Below are positions 1-4,744 of a stretch of DNA of 5,659 nucleotides, piece after piece (the first letter of the stretch is position 1; each line of letters starts with the position of its first letter). A program made the position numbers and the translations under genes. This stretch comes from JADHUC01 sp964617665 (lineage in GTDB: Bacteria; Planctomycetota; Planctomycetia; Pirellulales; Pirellulaceae). Under the pieces are notes generated by a model that saw nothing but the letters and a program-made list of their open reading frames with translations, was not told where the DNA came from and did not search any database. The DNA lies in the NCBI GenBank assembly GCA_964617665.1, contig CAZUAH010000776.1, forward strand, positions 1 to 5,659, written 5' to 3'.

Positions 1-690
1 GTTCTGCACGGACGCCAGGAACTTGGCTACGTCGACGAAATGACGTTTCTGGGCAAACACGAAGGACCTCGCGTGCTGCTGCTGGGTGGGCGAGCTTGGC
101 GTGTGAATCACACTGATTGGAAACGACGAGTGGCCTACGTCGAGGCGACCGACGCCACGGGACGATCACGTTGGAAGGGCGAAGGCCAGGGGTTGGACTT
201 CCGGCTGTCCCAGTCAATCAAGCGGATCCTGGCCACGGACGACACCTCCGAACGATGGTCGCGCAGGGCGACGGAACGCATCCAAGAGATCCGGCAAGAG
301 TTCCCGTGGCTGAATGTTAACTCTTCGGTCGTACTGCTCGGCGATTCCGGCGAGTCGGAATGGTGGACATTTGGTGGCAATCGGGCAAATGCCACACTAT
401 TGCGCCAACTGGCCCAGGAGACCAGCAGCAAGGTGAACCACGACAGTTTCACACTGACTTTCGAGTCCGCGGTGAAGCTGCACGATGTGGAGCGTGCGAT
501 CGGAGTGATCCGCCAATACGACGTAACTGAGATGCGTCCTGCCGTGGACGAATCAGCAATCCAAGGCTTGAAGTTCTCAGAGTGCCTGCCAATGGACTTC
601 GCCACGCAGATGCTGGAACACCGACTCCATGCCCCGGATGCGACGCGGAGAATCCTTGAAGAACACGTGCGATTCCTGGTGAATCAATAG
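1..690 (+). CDS. Lhr-like DEAD/DEAH-box helicase, C-terminal end (partial at 5')
   Basis: The frame is open from base 1, so the ATG at 40 is internal and the gene begins outside the window; 229 residues are visible. The segment LLLGGRAWRVNHTDWKRR (bases 73-126), the following YVEATD...GRSRWKGEG stretch and the later WWTFGGNRANATLLRQL segment match, from memory, the accessory domain after the two RecA domains in large Lhr-type (COG1201-like) ATP-dependent helicases. None of the ATPase motifs (Walker A, DExH, motif VI) is in view. Such proteins unwind DNA or RNA-DNA duplexes in the cytoplasm. Relatives occur both as repair helicases and as parts of phage-defence clusters (for example the Lhr-like helicases of BREX type 2), but the tail alone cannot decide which. 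The next gene starts 67 bp downstream on the same strand and may be co-transcribed. The family call is fairly firm; the biological role is open. Confidence 0.85.
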   Translation, partial: VLHGRQELGYVDEMTFLGKHEGPRVLLLGGRAWRVNHTDWKRRVAYVEATDATGRSRWKGEGQGLDFRLSQSIKRILATDDTSERWSRRATERIQEIRQEFPWLNVNSSVVLLGDSGESEWWTFGGNRANATLLRQLAQETSSKVNHDSFTLTFESAVKLHDVERAIGVIRQYDVTEMRPAVDESAIQGLKFSECLPMDFATQMLEHRLHAPDATRRILEEHVRFLVNQ

Positions 691-757
691 CGACAAATGG
701 TGAGAAGCCGTCAAGTGGTTAGGCAGCCAATGGGTGCCGGTCTCTGGAGAAGAAATC

Positions 758-1447
758 ATGTCACAACGCTTTGATGGCTTTGAAGACGAAATGTTCAAGT
801 TCTTCTCTCGCCGCGAGAAAGATCCAGACGACGTGGTTTGGATTCGGCGAAGAATGGAGGTGTTCGGGCATAAACTCCTACACAAGGGTTTGCAGGCACT
901 GGACAGTTCGTTTTACAGGTGGCCTCACGTTGGCATTTTCCATCCAGATGAAGACAAAAGCCTATGGGTCGCCTTCGGCCCCAAGAAGTTGGAGCATCTA
1001 CTTAACCACGCTCATCAGACGGTTTCACTCTTTGACCTCGGCTTGGACGTGTACGTACGAGTGGGTTCAGTAGCTGCGATAGATTCGCTCAGGCAAGCCC
1101 TTCATTCACGCCGGAACACCTTTTCAGAAATTATCGCTGCGCTACCCGAGCCGTTCGTAGTTCAAATCAGAGAACGGACTCCTATCGCCCCAATGAGATT
1201 TCCGGTCGGCCCGCCAGTACTCGAACTTGCGCCTGCCGACCTGCGTGACCCCGGATCAAGCGGATTCGCTGAACTTGTTAGGGTGCTATCCGCGATTGAC
1301 TACCCTCATTTCTCTTTGAGAAGGCATTTGGACAGTAAGCGGGTGATAGAGCTTGGCAGTAGCCCGCTGCTTGACGAAGTGCTAAGCACCATGACGGCGT
1401 TCCAGCCGCTGGTAGTGTCTCTTAACGATGATGCGGCGGGAGTTTAG
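758..1447 (+). CDS. Unrecognised 229-residue protein downstream of the helicase
   Basis: I do not recognise this family. I chose the ATG at 758 because GGAG lies at 746-749, 8 bases upstream; the in-frame GTG at 734 would add eight residues and has no good ribosome binding site. The N-terminal third is charged and probably helical (FEDEMFKFFSRREKDPDD, then IRRRMEVFGHKLLHKG). It is followed by a likely beta-rich segment with WPHVGIFHPDEDKSLWVAFGP and LDVYVRVGS, then a proline-rich stretch (RERTPIAPMRFPVGPPVLEL). The C-terminus reads as alpha/beta. No signal peptide, membrane segment, zinc motif or evident nuclease motif is seen. It lies 67 bp after the helicase on the same strand, so a shared transcript is plausible, and it is directly followed by a decayed UvrD-type helicase tail. 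It may be a partner of the Lhr-like helicase, which is inference from position only. Confidence 0.7.
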   Translation: MSQRFDGFEDEMFKFFSRREKDPDDVVWIRRRMEVFGHKLLHKGLQALDSSFYRWPHVGIFHPDEDKSLWVAFGPKKLEHLLNHAHQTVSLFDLGLDVYVRVGSVAAIDSLRQALHSRRNTFSEIIAALPEPFVVQIRERTPIAPMRFPVGPPVLELAPADLRDPGSSGFAELVRVLSAIDYPHFSLRRHLDSKRVIELGSSPLLDEVLSTMTAFQPLVVSLNDDAAGV

Positions 1448-1454
1448 CGATTGA

Positions 1455-1640
1455 GGCCGAGCAGAGATCACTGCAAGCTCAGAGTGCGGCTTTAGGCCGT
1501 GGAAAGCCGATGCGATCATCGTCGCCGATGTACCCAACCCAGAAACGACGCCCTACTTCTCAATCCCAGACCTCTACGTCGCCTGCTCAAGAGCCAAACA
1601 CATTCTCGTGATTCTGGCGTCTGAGAGAGGAGTGCTTTGA
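1455..1640 (+). pseudogene. Remnant of a UvrD/superfamily I helicase C-terminus
   Basis: In the frame ending with TGA at 1638-1640, bases from about 1500 read WKADAIIVADVP, then TTPYFSIPDLYVACSRAK and HILVILASERGVL. The block YVACSRAKHILVIL is the classic C-terminal signature of UvrD/Rep-type superfamily I helicases (motif VI region, V-A-x-[ST]-R-A-[KR]), preceded by the usual 'ADAIIVADV' strand. Only about 46 residues remain. The frame is closed by TGA at 1452, lacks the nucleotide-binding domains, and its first codons (1455-1490) do not look like helicase. The upstream gene ends at 1447 and is not a helicase, so this is a 3' stump left by a deletion or insertion with a junction between about 1448 and 1497. 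A 7-bp stem (1487-1493 with 1503-1509) sits at that junction. In life the intact protein would be an ATP-driven 3'-5' DNA translocase; this fragment cannot be. Confidence 0.72.
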
Positions 1641-2157
1641 TCCCCGTACAGGAGCCAAACAGGCATCCATCTGCGCGATTGTAGGTTGTATCAATCTGCG
1701 GCAAGCCCGATGGCGCCGTCCGCCCGTTCGGGGCCTCGATACGGCTGACGGTATGGTAATCGGAATGCCGCAAGTTTACGATGGTAATTGGCACCCCGGG
1801 TGCCGAGGAATGTGTTTCCAGCAGAATGATGAATCACAGGGAGGATGTAGACCGCACACAGCCGTTCACCGGCGTTGACGACAATTTGAACTGATGCGCG
1901 AGCATCAAGTTTCTGTTTCCCCATAAACCGCCAAACTGAGTCGCAAGGCTCTTTGTCAGCAGAAACAGTCACTTGGTCCCGCGCTCCCGCTTGGGAGCGT
2001 CGGGCCTTGTGCTGTTCTGCTGTGCGCCTTGGCGGGCGTTTGGGGAGTGGCCTTGGTTTCGGCGCTCCTTTTTCGTTGGACGAAGGCCATGTCCGGCGGG
2101 GCAAGTAGCTGCCGGAACGCAGCGGGCCGACATCTCGCCGACAATGTAGACAGAACC
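1641..2157. other. Non-coding or poorly coding gap with two palindromes
   Basis: No convincing gene is seen here on the + strand. The stretch holds a near-repeat of atggtaatNgg at 1753-1763 and 1781-1791 (10 of 11 bases equal). A tight palindrome lies at 1790-1804 (ggcaccc, one base, gggtgcc). A GC-rich hairpin lies at 1982-1999 (cgctccc, loop gctt, gggagcg) with no T-run after it on either strand, so it is not a classical terminator. The + frame into the gene at 2158 stays open back to a TTG at 2029, with a hydrophobic look (AGVWGVALVSALLF), but I judge that extension non-coding because the alternative starts have no ribosome binding site and the sequence character changes sharply at 2158. 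A minus-strand ORF across the left half is listed separately. No clear promoter was found. Confidence 0.5.
1691..1972 (-). CDS. Doubtful minus-strand ORF, possible small hypothetical or gene remnant
   Basis: This reading frame runs from a possible GTG at 1972 to a stop at 1691-1693 (93 residues); an ATG at 1924 would give 77. The frame is in fact open much further upstream, to 2269, inside the start of the opposite-strand gene. The piece SVWRFMGKQKLDARASVQIV followed by GERLCAVYILPVIHH has a protein-like composition, and the part before the GTG is basic (PKRPPRRTAEQHKARRSQ). I recognise no family. A second minus frame over 1620-1794 (VPITIVNLRHSDYHTVSRIE from a GTG at 1794) looks about as protein-like, so a frameshifted remnant is also possible. 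The ribosome binding site is weak (gcggga about 5-9 bases before the GTG). If real, it would be the only minus-strand gene here. More likely than not it is decayed or spurious. Confidence 0.22.
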   Translation of the reverse strand: MTVSADKEPCDSVWRFMGKQKLDARASVQIVVNAGERLCAVYILPVIHHSAGNTFLGTRGANYHRKLAAFRLPYRQPYRGPERADGAIGLAAD

Positions 2158-3330
2158 ATGACCGAGCCAACTCCGCCGCCCACACCAGAAGAAAGAGTGC
2201 AGTATCTGCTCCGGGGTCGCTCCTTAGCCGAACACCTAGCCAGATCCGACAAACTCCACATGCCGGCACTCGATAGAGCCGAAAAGAACGTAAAGCGACT
2301 CCACGACGAAGACTATCTCCAGGCCAGGGCTCGCAGCATCGCCGAGAAGGCCATCAGGGAAGCGGTCCCCGGCATCCGGTCGAGTTGGCCTGAGTACAAG
2401 CGACTCTATGCAAGGGAAATCCACGGCGCTCGCCAGAAAGTCCATGACGAGCTGAAAACAGCCGCCCATCAATCGCGGGTATCCGCTCGCGGCGAGGCTT
2501 CCGAGCATCACAGGACCCTGGACGCCGCCCAGCAAATGGCCCTCAAGAAGCATGACGCCGCCACCGCGCTGTTGAACCTGAATCCGAACAGTAAGGCAGC
2601 TATGGCACTCGCCAGCGAGGCCCACGAACTCACTCAGCACATCCAGCGTCACCGAAACGACCTCCAGCGCCGCCTGCAGGAACTGGACAACATCGACCTA
2701 GCCGTCACTCAGCAGAAGCGGGAGCCCCCTCCAGTCCAAGTCGGCGCCCAGGCCGAACAGTCGCAGCCGAGCGAAGTCGAGCAGATGGGGATGGAATTGG
2801 CGCAAACACGATCGGAGGCCGAGCAATTCGCCAAATCCGACAAACTCGACACACAAGCTATTGATATGGCCGACGAGTTGATAGAGCGACTCTACAGTGA
2901 AGACTATCTCCAGGCCAGGGCTCGCAGCATCGCCGAGAAGACCATCAGGGAAGCGGTCCCCGGCATCCGGTCGAGTTGGCCCGAGTACAAGCGACTCTAT
3001 GCAGTAGAGATCCTGAAGGCGCGGCAGAAGGCCCACGACCAGATGAGAGCCGCCGCACACCAAGCTCGACTGGAGGCACGATCTGTGGCAAATGGGCATC
3101 TTCAGATGCTCGATTCCGCAGATCAAATAGCGCTCAAGAAGCAGGAAATCGCGATCGGATTGCAGAAAATGGACGCGAACAGTAAAGCCGCCATGGCCTT
3201 GAACTGGGAGGTATTCGAACTCCAGAGAAGCATACAACGCCACCGAGTGTATCTGACCGCCCGAATCCAGCAACTTGACGCTGTGGACTTAGAGGCGATC
3301 AAGCCAGAGGAACCGACCGCGCCGGATTGA
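2158..3330 (+). CDS. Duplicated helical, charged protein of unknown function (390 residues)
   Basis: I do not recognise the family. The ATG at 2158 is chosen because coding character (MTEPTPPPTPEERVQYLL) begins there; no strong ribosome binding site precedes it, so the start is the weak point. After a proline-rich N-terminus, residues 22-182 and 219-379 are two copies of one unit joined by a Q/P/E-rich linker (REPPPVQVGAQAEQSQPSEV). Each unit is rich in A, E, K, R, Q and L, probably all helical or coiled-coil, and contains the shared core EDYLQARARSIAEK...GIRSSWPEYKRLYA (residues 51-85 and 248-282). ALKK, NSKAAMAL and IQRHR are also shared. There is no cysteine, signal peptide, membrane segment or enzyme motif. 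A cytoplasmic scaffold or nucleic-acid-associated role is conceivable but only inferred. It stands alone: over 500 bp of gap precedes it and 157 bp follow it. Confidence 0.82.
   Translation: MTEPTPPPTPEERVQYLLRGRSLAEHLARSDKLHMPALDRAEKNVKRLHDEDYLQARARSIAEKAIREAVPGIRSSWPEYKRLYAREIHGARQKVHDELKTAAHQSRVSARGEASEHHRTLDAAQQMALKKHDAATALLNLNPNSKAAMALASEAHELTQHIQRHRNDLQRRLQELDNIDLAVTQQKREPPPVQVGAQAEQSQPSEVEQMGMELAQTRSEAEQFAKSDKLDTQAIDMADELIERLYSEDYLQARARSIAEKTIREAVPGIRSSWPEYKRLYAVEILKARQKAHDQMRAAAHQARLEARSVANGHLQMLDSADQIALKKQEIAIGLQKMDANSKAAMALNWEVFELQRSIQRHRVYLTARIQQLDAVDLEAIKPEEPTAPD
2221..2703 (+). repeat. Tandem gene-internal repeat, unit 1
   Basis: First copy of a 161-codon unit, starting at SLAEHLARSDKL. 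It aligns with unit 2 without any gap at a constant offset of 591 bp: for example tccgac at 2245 and 2836, and aacagt at 2587 and 3178. Bases 2308-2412 match 2899-3003 at 103 of 105 positions; the differences are 2350 g/a and 2391 t/c. Outside that core, amino-acid identity by hand count is about 13/29 before and about 50/97 after. Confidence 0.92.
2812..3294 (+). repeat. Tandem gene-internal repeat, unit 2
   Basis: Second copy of the 161-codon unit, starting at SEAEQFAKSDKL. The core at 2899-3003 is nearly identical in DNA to unit 1, with one synonymous change and one A-to-T replacement, whereas both flanks differ at about half of the residues. About 36 codons of low-complexity linker separate it from unit 1. 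Confidence 0.92.
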
Positions 3331-3443
3331 CCGGCCAAGCGGCTCACTGTTGAACCCCCGAGCCCCATTGTTTCACTCAGCTCAGCGCAAGCATTGAGGC
3401 AAATGGCGACTCATGTAACAAGCCGCTGAGTTGGCATCGTGGA

Positions 3444-3477
3444 CCTAGCCCGGTAGAATCCACACAGCGGGGCTAGG
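3444..3477. promoter_or_regulatory. Inverted repeat just upstream of the HTH gene
   Basis: cctagccc at 3444-3451 is the exact reverse complement of gggctagg at 3470-3477, giving an 8-bp stem with an 18-base spacer. No T-run follows, so it is not a terminator. It ends 10 bases before the ATG at 3488, so it could be an operator for the HTH protein or a leader hairpin covering the ribosome binding region. Both functions are inference; an 8-bp repeat may also be chance. Confidence 0.4.
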
Positions 3478-3487
3478 GTCGCTCCCG

Positions 3488-4351
3488 ATGTCAGTTTCCC
3501 GGCTGGCTCGCCCCGCTCCTTCCTACTTCCGGGACCGGGGCGGGAGCCGGGTCGTGAAAGAAGGCACAGCCGATTCGCTGGAGCACAAGCTACTCCGTGT
3601 CAGACGTATGGCTCGGCAGTGTGCAGAGTCTCTCGATGGCATTCACCGAACCGCTGAACGCGGGGACCTTCCACACTTCCTTTCAGAAGTCCGCCTTCTC
3701 GCGAGCGGTTGCAGAATGGCATCGCCTACCTTGGAGCAGCTCGAAGTTGAGCTTGTCGGTGTCATTCCCACTAAGGAGTGTGTCCAAGGTCTAAAGCAAA
3801 GCAGGGAGGGTATCAAATCTTACCATTTCGGCATTTTTTACCATTCGAAAGTGCAGCTGGATGAGATCCATGAATTTGTGATTCAGAAGGGCAACCAGGA
3901 CGAGAAACCGGATCTGTCATGGTGGTGGACGAAGTTTCCGGAAGAATGCGAGTTTTGTTGGAAGGACGCTAGGGCAGCGATCCTGGAAAGCCCGCGATTG
4001 GACTGCCGAAGACTGCTCGCGTTGGTGTACCAAGAGAGTGCAGAGGCGCGTAGACGACTGCGAGAATTGCAGAGCCATAGAGCAACGTCAGTGGAGGGCG
4101 GCCATGGAGGCGGCCAATGGACGCAGAAGAGTAAGAACGTAAATGTCCGAATGCTGGACACGATCCTCAAGAACTGGAATGCCCGCGGCTGGACCTGCAC
4201 GGAGTGGGCTAACTACCTGAAGTGCGGACGATCGACGGTCGTTGAAACGCCAACTTGGAAGGAACTAGCCATCGCACGCGAAAGGCTGAAGCTGGAACGG
4301 CAGAAGGATCGGCGGCGAAAACCCAAGGCGAGCGACCAGCGGCGGGACTGA
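3488..4351 (+). CDS. Protein with C-terminal helix-turn-helix-like domain, upstream of primase cassette
   Basis: A 287-residue protein, probably DNA-binding. The first two thirds are mostly helical and charged, with an aromatic cluster (DLSWWWTKFPEECEFCW) and no enzyme motif that I recognise. A glycine-rich hinge (VEGGHGGGQW) leads to residues 222-260, containing ILKNWNARGWTCTEWANYLK then CGRSTVVETPTWKEL. This has the spacing of a helix-turn-helix: a helix, a C-G turn, then a recognition helix. A very basic tail follows (RLKLERQKDRRRKPKASDQR). From memory, similar 'W-x-x-x-E-W-A-x-Y-L' tails occur in planctomycete proteins beside mobile-element primases. The ATG at 3488 has only a weak ribosome binding site; a GTG at 3554, preceded by gggag at 3543-3547, is an alternative start that drops 22 residues. 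The next 190 bp hold a dense CGAAC motif cluster, so it may regulate itself or the primase operon, or bind a replication origin (inference). Confidence 0.78.
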   Translation: MSVSRLARPAPSYFRDRGGSRVVKEGTADSLEHKLLRVRRMARQCAESLDGIHRTAERGDLPHFLSEVRLLASGCRMASPTLEQLEVELVGVIPTKECVQGLKQSREGIKSYHFGIFYHSKVQLDEIHEFVIQKGNQDEKPDLSWWWTKFPEECEFCWKDARAAILESPRLDCRRLLALVYQESAEARRRLRELQSHRATSVEGGHGGGQWTQKSKNVNVRMLDTILKNWNARGWTCTEWANYLKCGRSTVVETPTWKELAIARERLKLERQKDRRRKPKASDQRRD

Positions 4352-4354
4352 TTC

Positions 4355-4390
4355 GATTTGTTCGGTAAGAGGCGAACAACCGAACAAATC
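4355..4390. repeat. Perfect 11-bp inverted repeat with an alternative inner arm
   Basis: gatttgttcgg (4355-4365) is the exact reverse complement of ccgaacaaatc (4380-4390), with a 14-base spacer. The left arm can instead pair with cgaacaa at 4373-4379 through ttgttcg at 4358-4364 (7 bp, 8-base spacer). It begins 4 bases after the HTH-gene stop. There is no T-run, so it looks like protein-binding sites or a regulatory RNA fold more than a terminator. Confidence 0.75.
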
Positions 4391-4533
4391 CGACACTAGC
4401 CGAACAGAGTGACTTTTCTCAGAGCGGAGTTTCACGCGGAAAACTCCGCTCTTTTCGTTTCTTGGCGGCGCCCTGTTCGGCAAGCGAACCGAACGAACGC
4501 AGGGATTCATAGATAGCCTTTATCCTTTGTTCG
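4359..4533. promoter_or_regulatory. Cluster of nine CGAAC/GTTCG motifs: candidate operator or iteron region
   Basis: The pentamer occurs as TGTTCG at 4359-4364, 4474-4479 and 4528-4533, as CGAACA at 4373, 4381 and 4401, and as CGAAC at 4485, 4490 and 4494. Chance expectation for a given pentamer on both strands of 180 bp is about 0.35 copies under uniform base composition. Two units form GTTCG-N5-CGAAC at 4475-4489. The last copy directly precedes the ribosome binding site of the next gene. The AT-richer stretch 4504-4530 is the likely promoter area, but I see no clear -35/-10 pair. The layout fits binding sites for the adjacent HTH protein or replication iterons. It resembles the half-sites of Gram-positive LexA boxes (CGAAC-N4-GTTCG), but the arms are in the opposite order, so LexA control is not claimed. 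Confidence 0.65.
4421..4455 (+). terminator. Rho-independent terminator after the HTH gene
   Basis: agagcggagttt (4421-4432) and aaactccgctct (4441-4452) form a perfect 12-bp stem with an 8-base loop, followed by tttt and a T-rich tail (cgtttctt). The T-run lies on the + strand side only. It ends the transcript of the HTH gene and implies a separate promoter, or regulated read-through, for the small ORF and primase downstream. The CGAAC motifs lie on both sides of it. Confidence 0.88.
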
Positions 4534-4543
4534 TGAGGTGACC

Positions 4544-4744
4544 ATGAGCGAAACAGCCACCAATGGAAGCCCTGCTACGTTGGTTGCGATCATCGTAGCG
4601 GCCCGGCGCGCAGGCGATCGAGAACTAGAGAGAGAAAGTCGCCGGCAATTGCAGGAACGGTTCGGCGTGAAGCTGAACTTCACAAAAACCCAGACTCGGG
4701 AGGGGGGAAGGGTGCAAAGTGACGTGGAGGAGGCGTCTCAATGA
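4544..4744 (+). CDS. Small 66-residue protein preceding the primase
   Basis: The start is ATG 4544, with gagg of the ribosome binding site gaggtga (4535-4541) five bases upstream; the in-frame GTG at 4538 lies inside that site and is unlikely. The protein reads MSETATNGSPATLVAIIVAA, then a strongly charged helix (RRAGDRELERESRRQLQERF) and a tail GVKLNFTKTQTREGG. It is probably helical, cytoplasmic and without enzyme motifs. From memory, similar tiny 'AARRAGDR...RRxLxERxGV' proteins precede Prim-Pol genes in planctomycetes; no function is known to me. Its stop overlaps the next start (ATGA, 4741-4744), which points to translational coupling and therefore to a role with the primase, such as an accessory or regulatory subunit (inference). 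Expression is likely controlled by the CGAAC-motif region just upstream. Confidence 0.8.
   Translation: MSETATNGSPATLVAIIVAARRAGDRELERESRRQLQERFGVKLNFTKTQTREGGRVQSDVEEASQ

Noticed and set aside
135..605. 156-codon minus-strand ORF opposite the helicase tail
   Set aside because: The + frame carries recognisable helicase tail segments; the antisense frame has none.
1982..1999. Rho-independent terminator formed by the GC-rich hairpin
   Set aside because: No T-run follows on either strand.
2029..2157. N-terminal extension of the duplicated protein from TTG 2029, with a hydrophobic stretch that could pass for a membrane anchor
   Set aside because: No ribosome binding site, composition unlike the rest of the protein, and a natural ATG at 2158 begins the typical proline/charged N-terminus. 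The hydrophobic run is probably chance in an open frame.
2236..3273. Long minus-strand open frames opposite the duplicated gene
   Set aside because: They repeat the same duplicated pattern because they are antisense to a tandem repeat; the + frame has far better protein character.
3338..3427. Inverted repeat agcggct / agccgct after the duplicated gene
   Set aside because: Only 7 bp with a 76-base spacer and no T-run; easily chance.
4475..4489. LexA (SOS) box
   Set aside because: GTTCG-N5-CGAAC has the arms in the opposite order and with different spacing from the Gram-positive box CGAAC-N4-GTTCG, and it is not the alphaproteobacterial GTTC-N7-GTTC direct repeat. It is better seen as part of the pentamer cluster.
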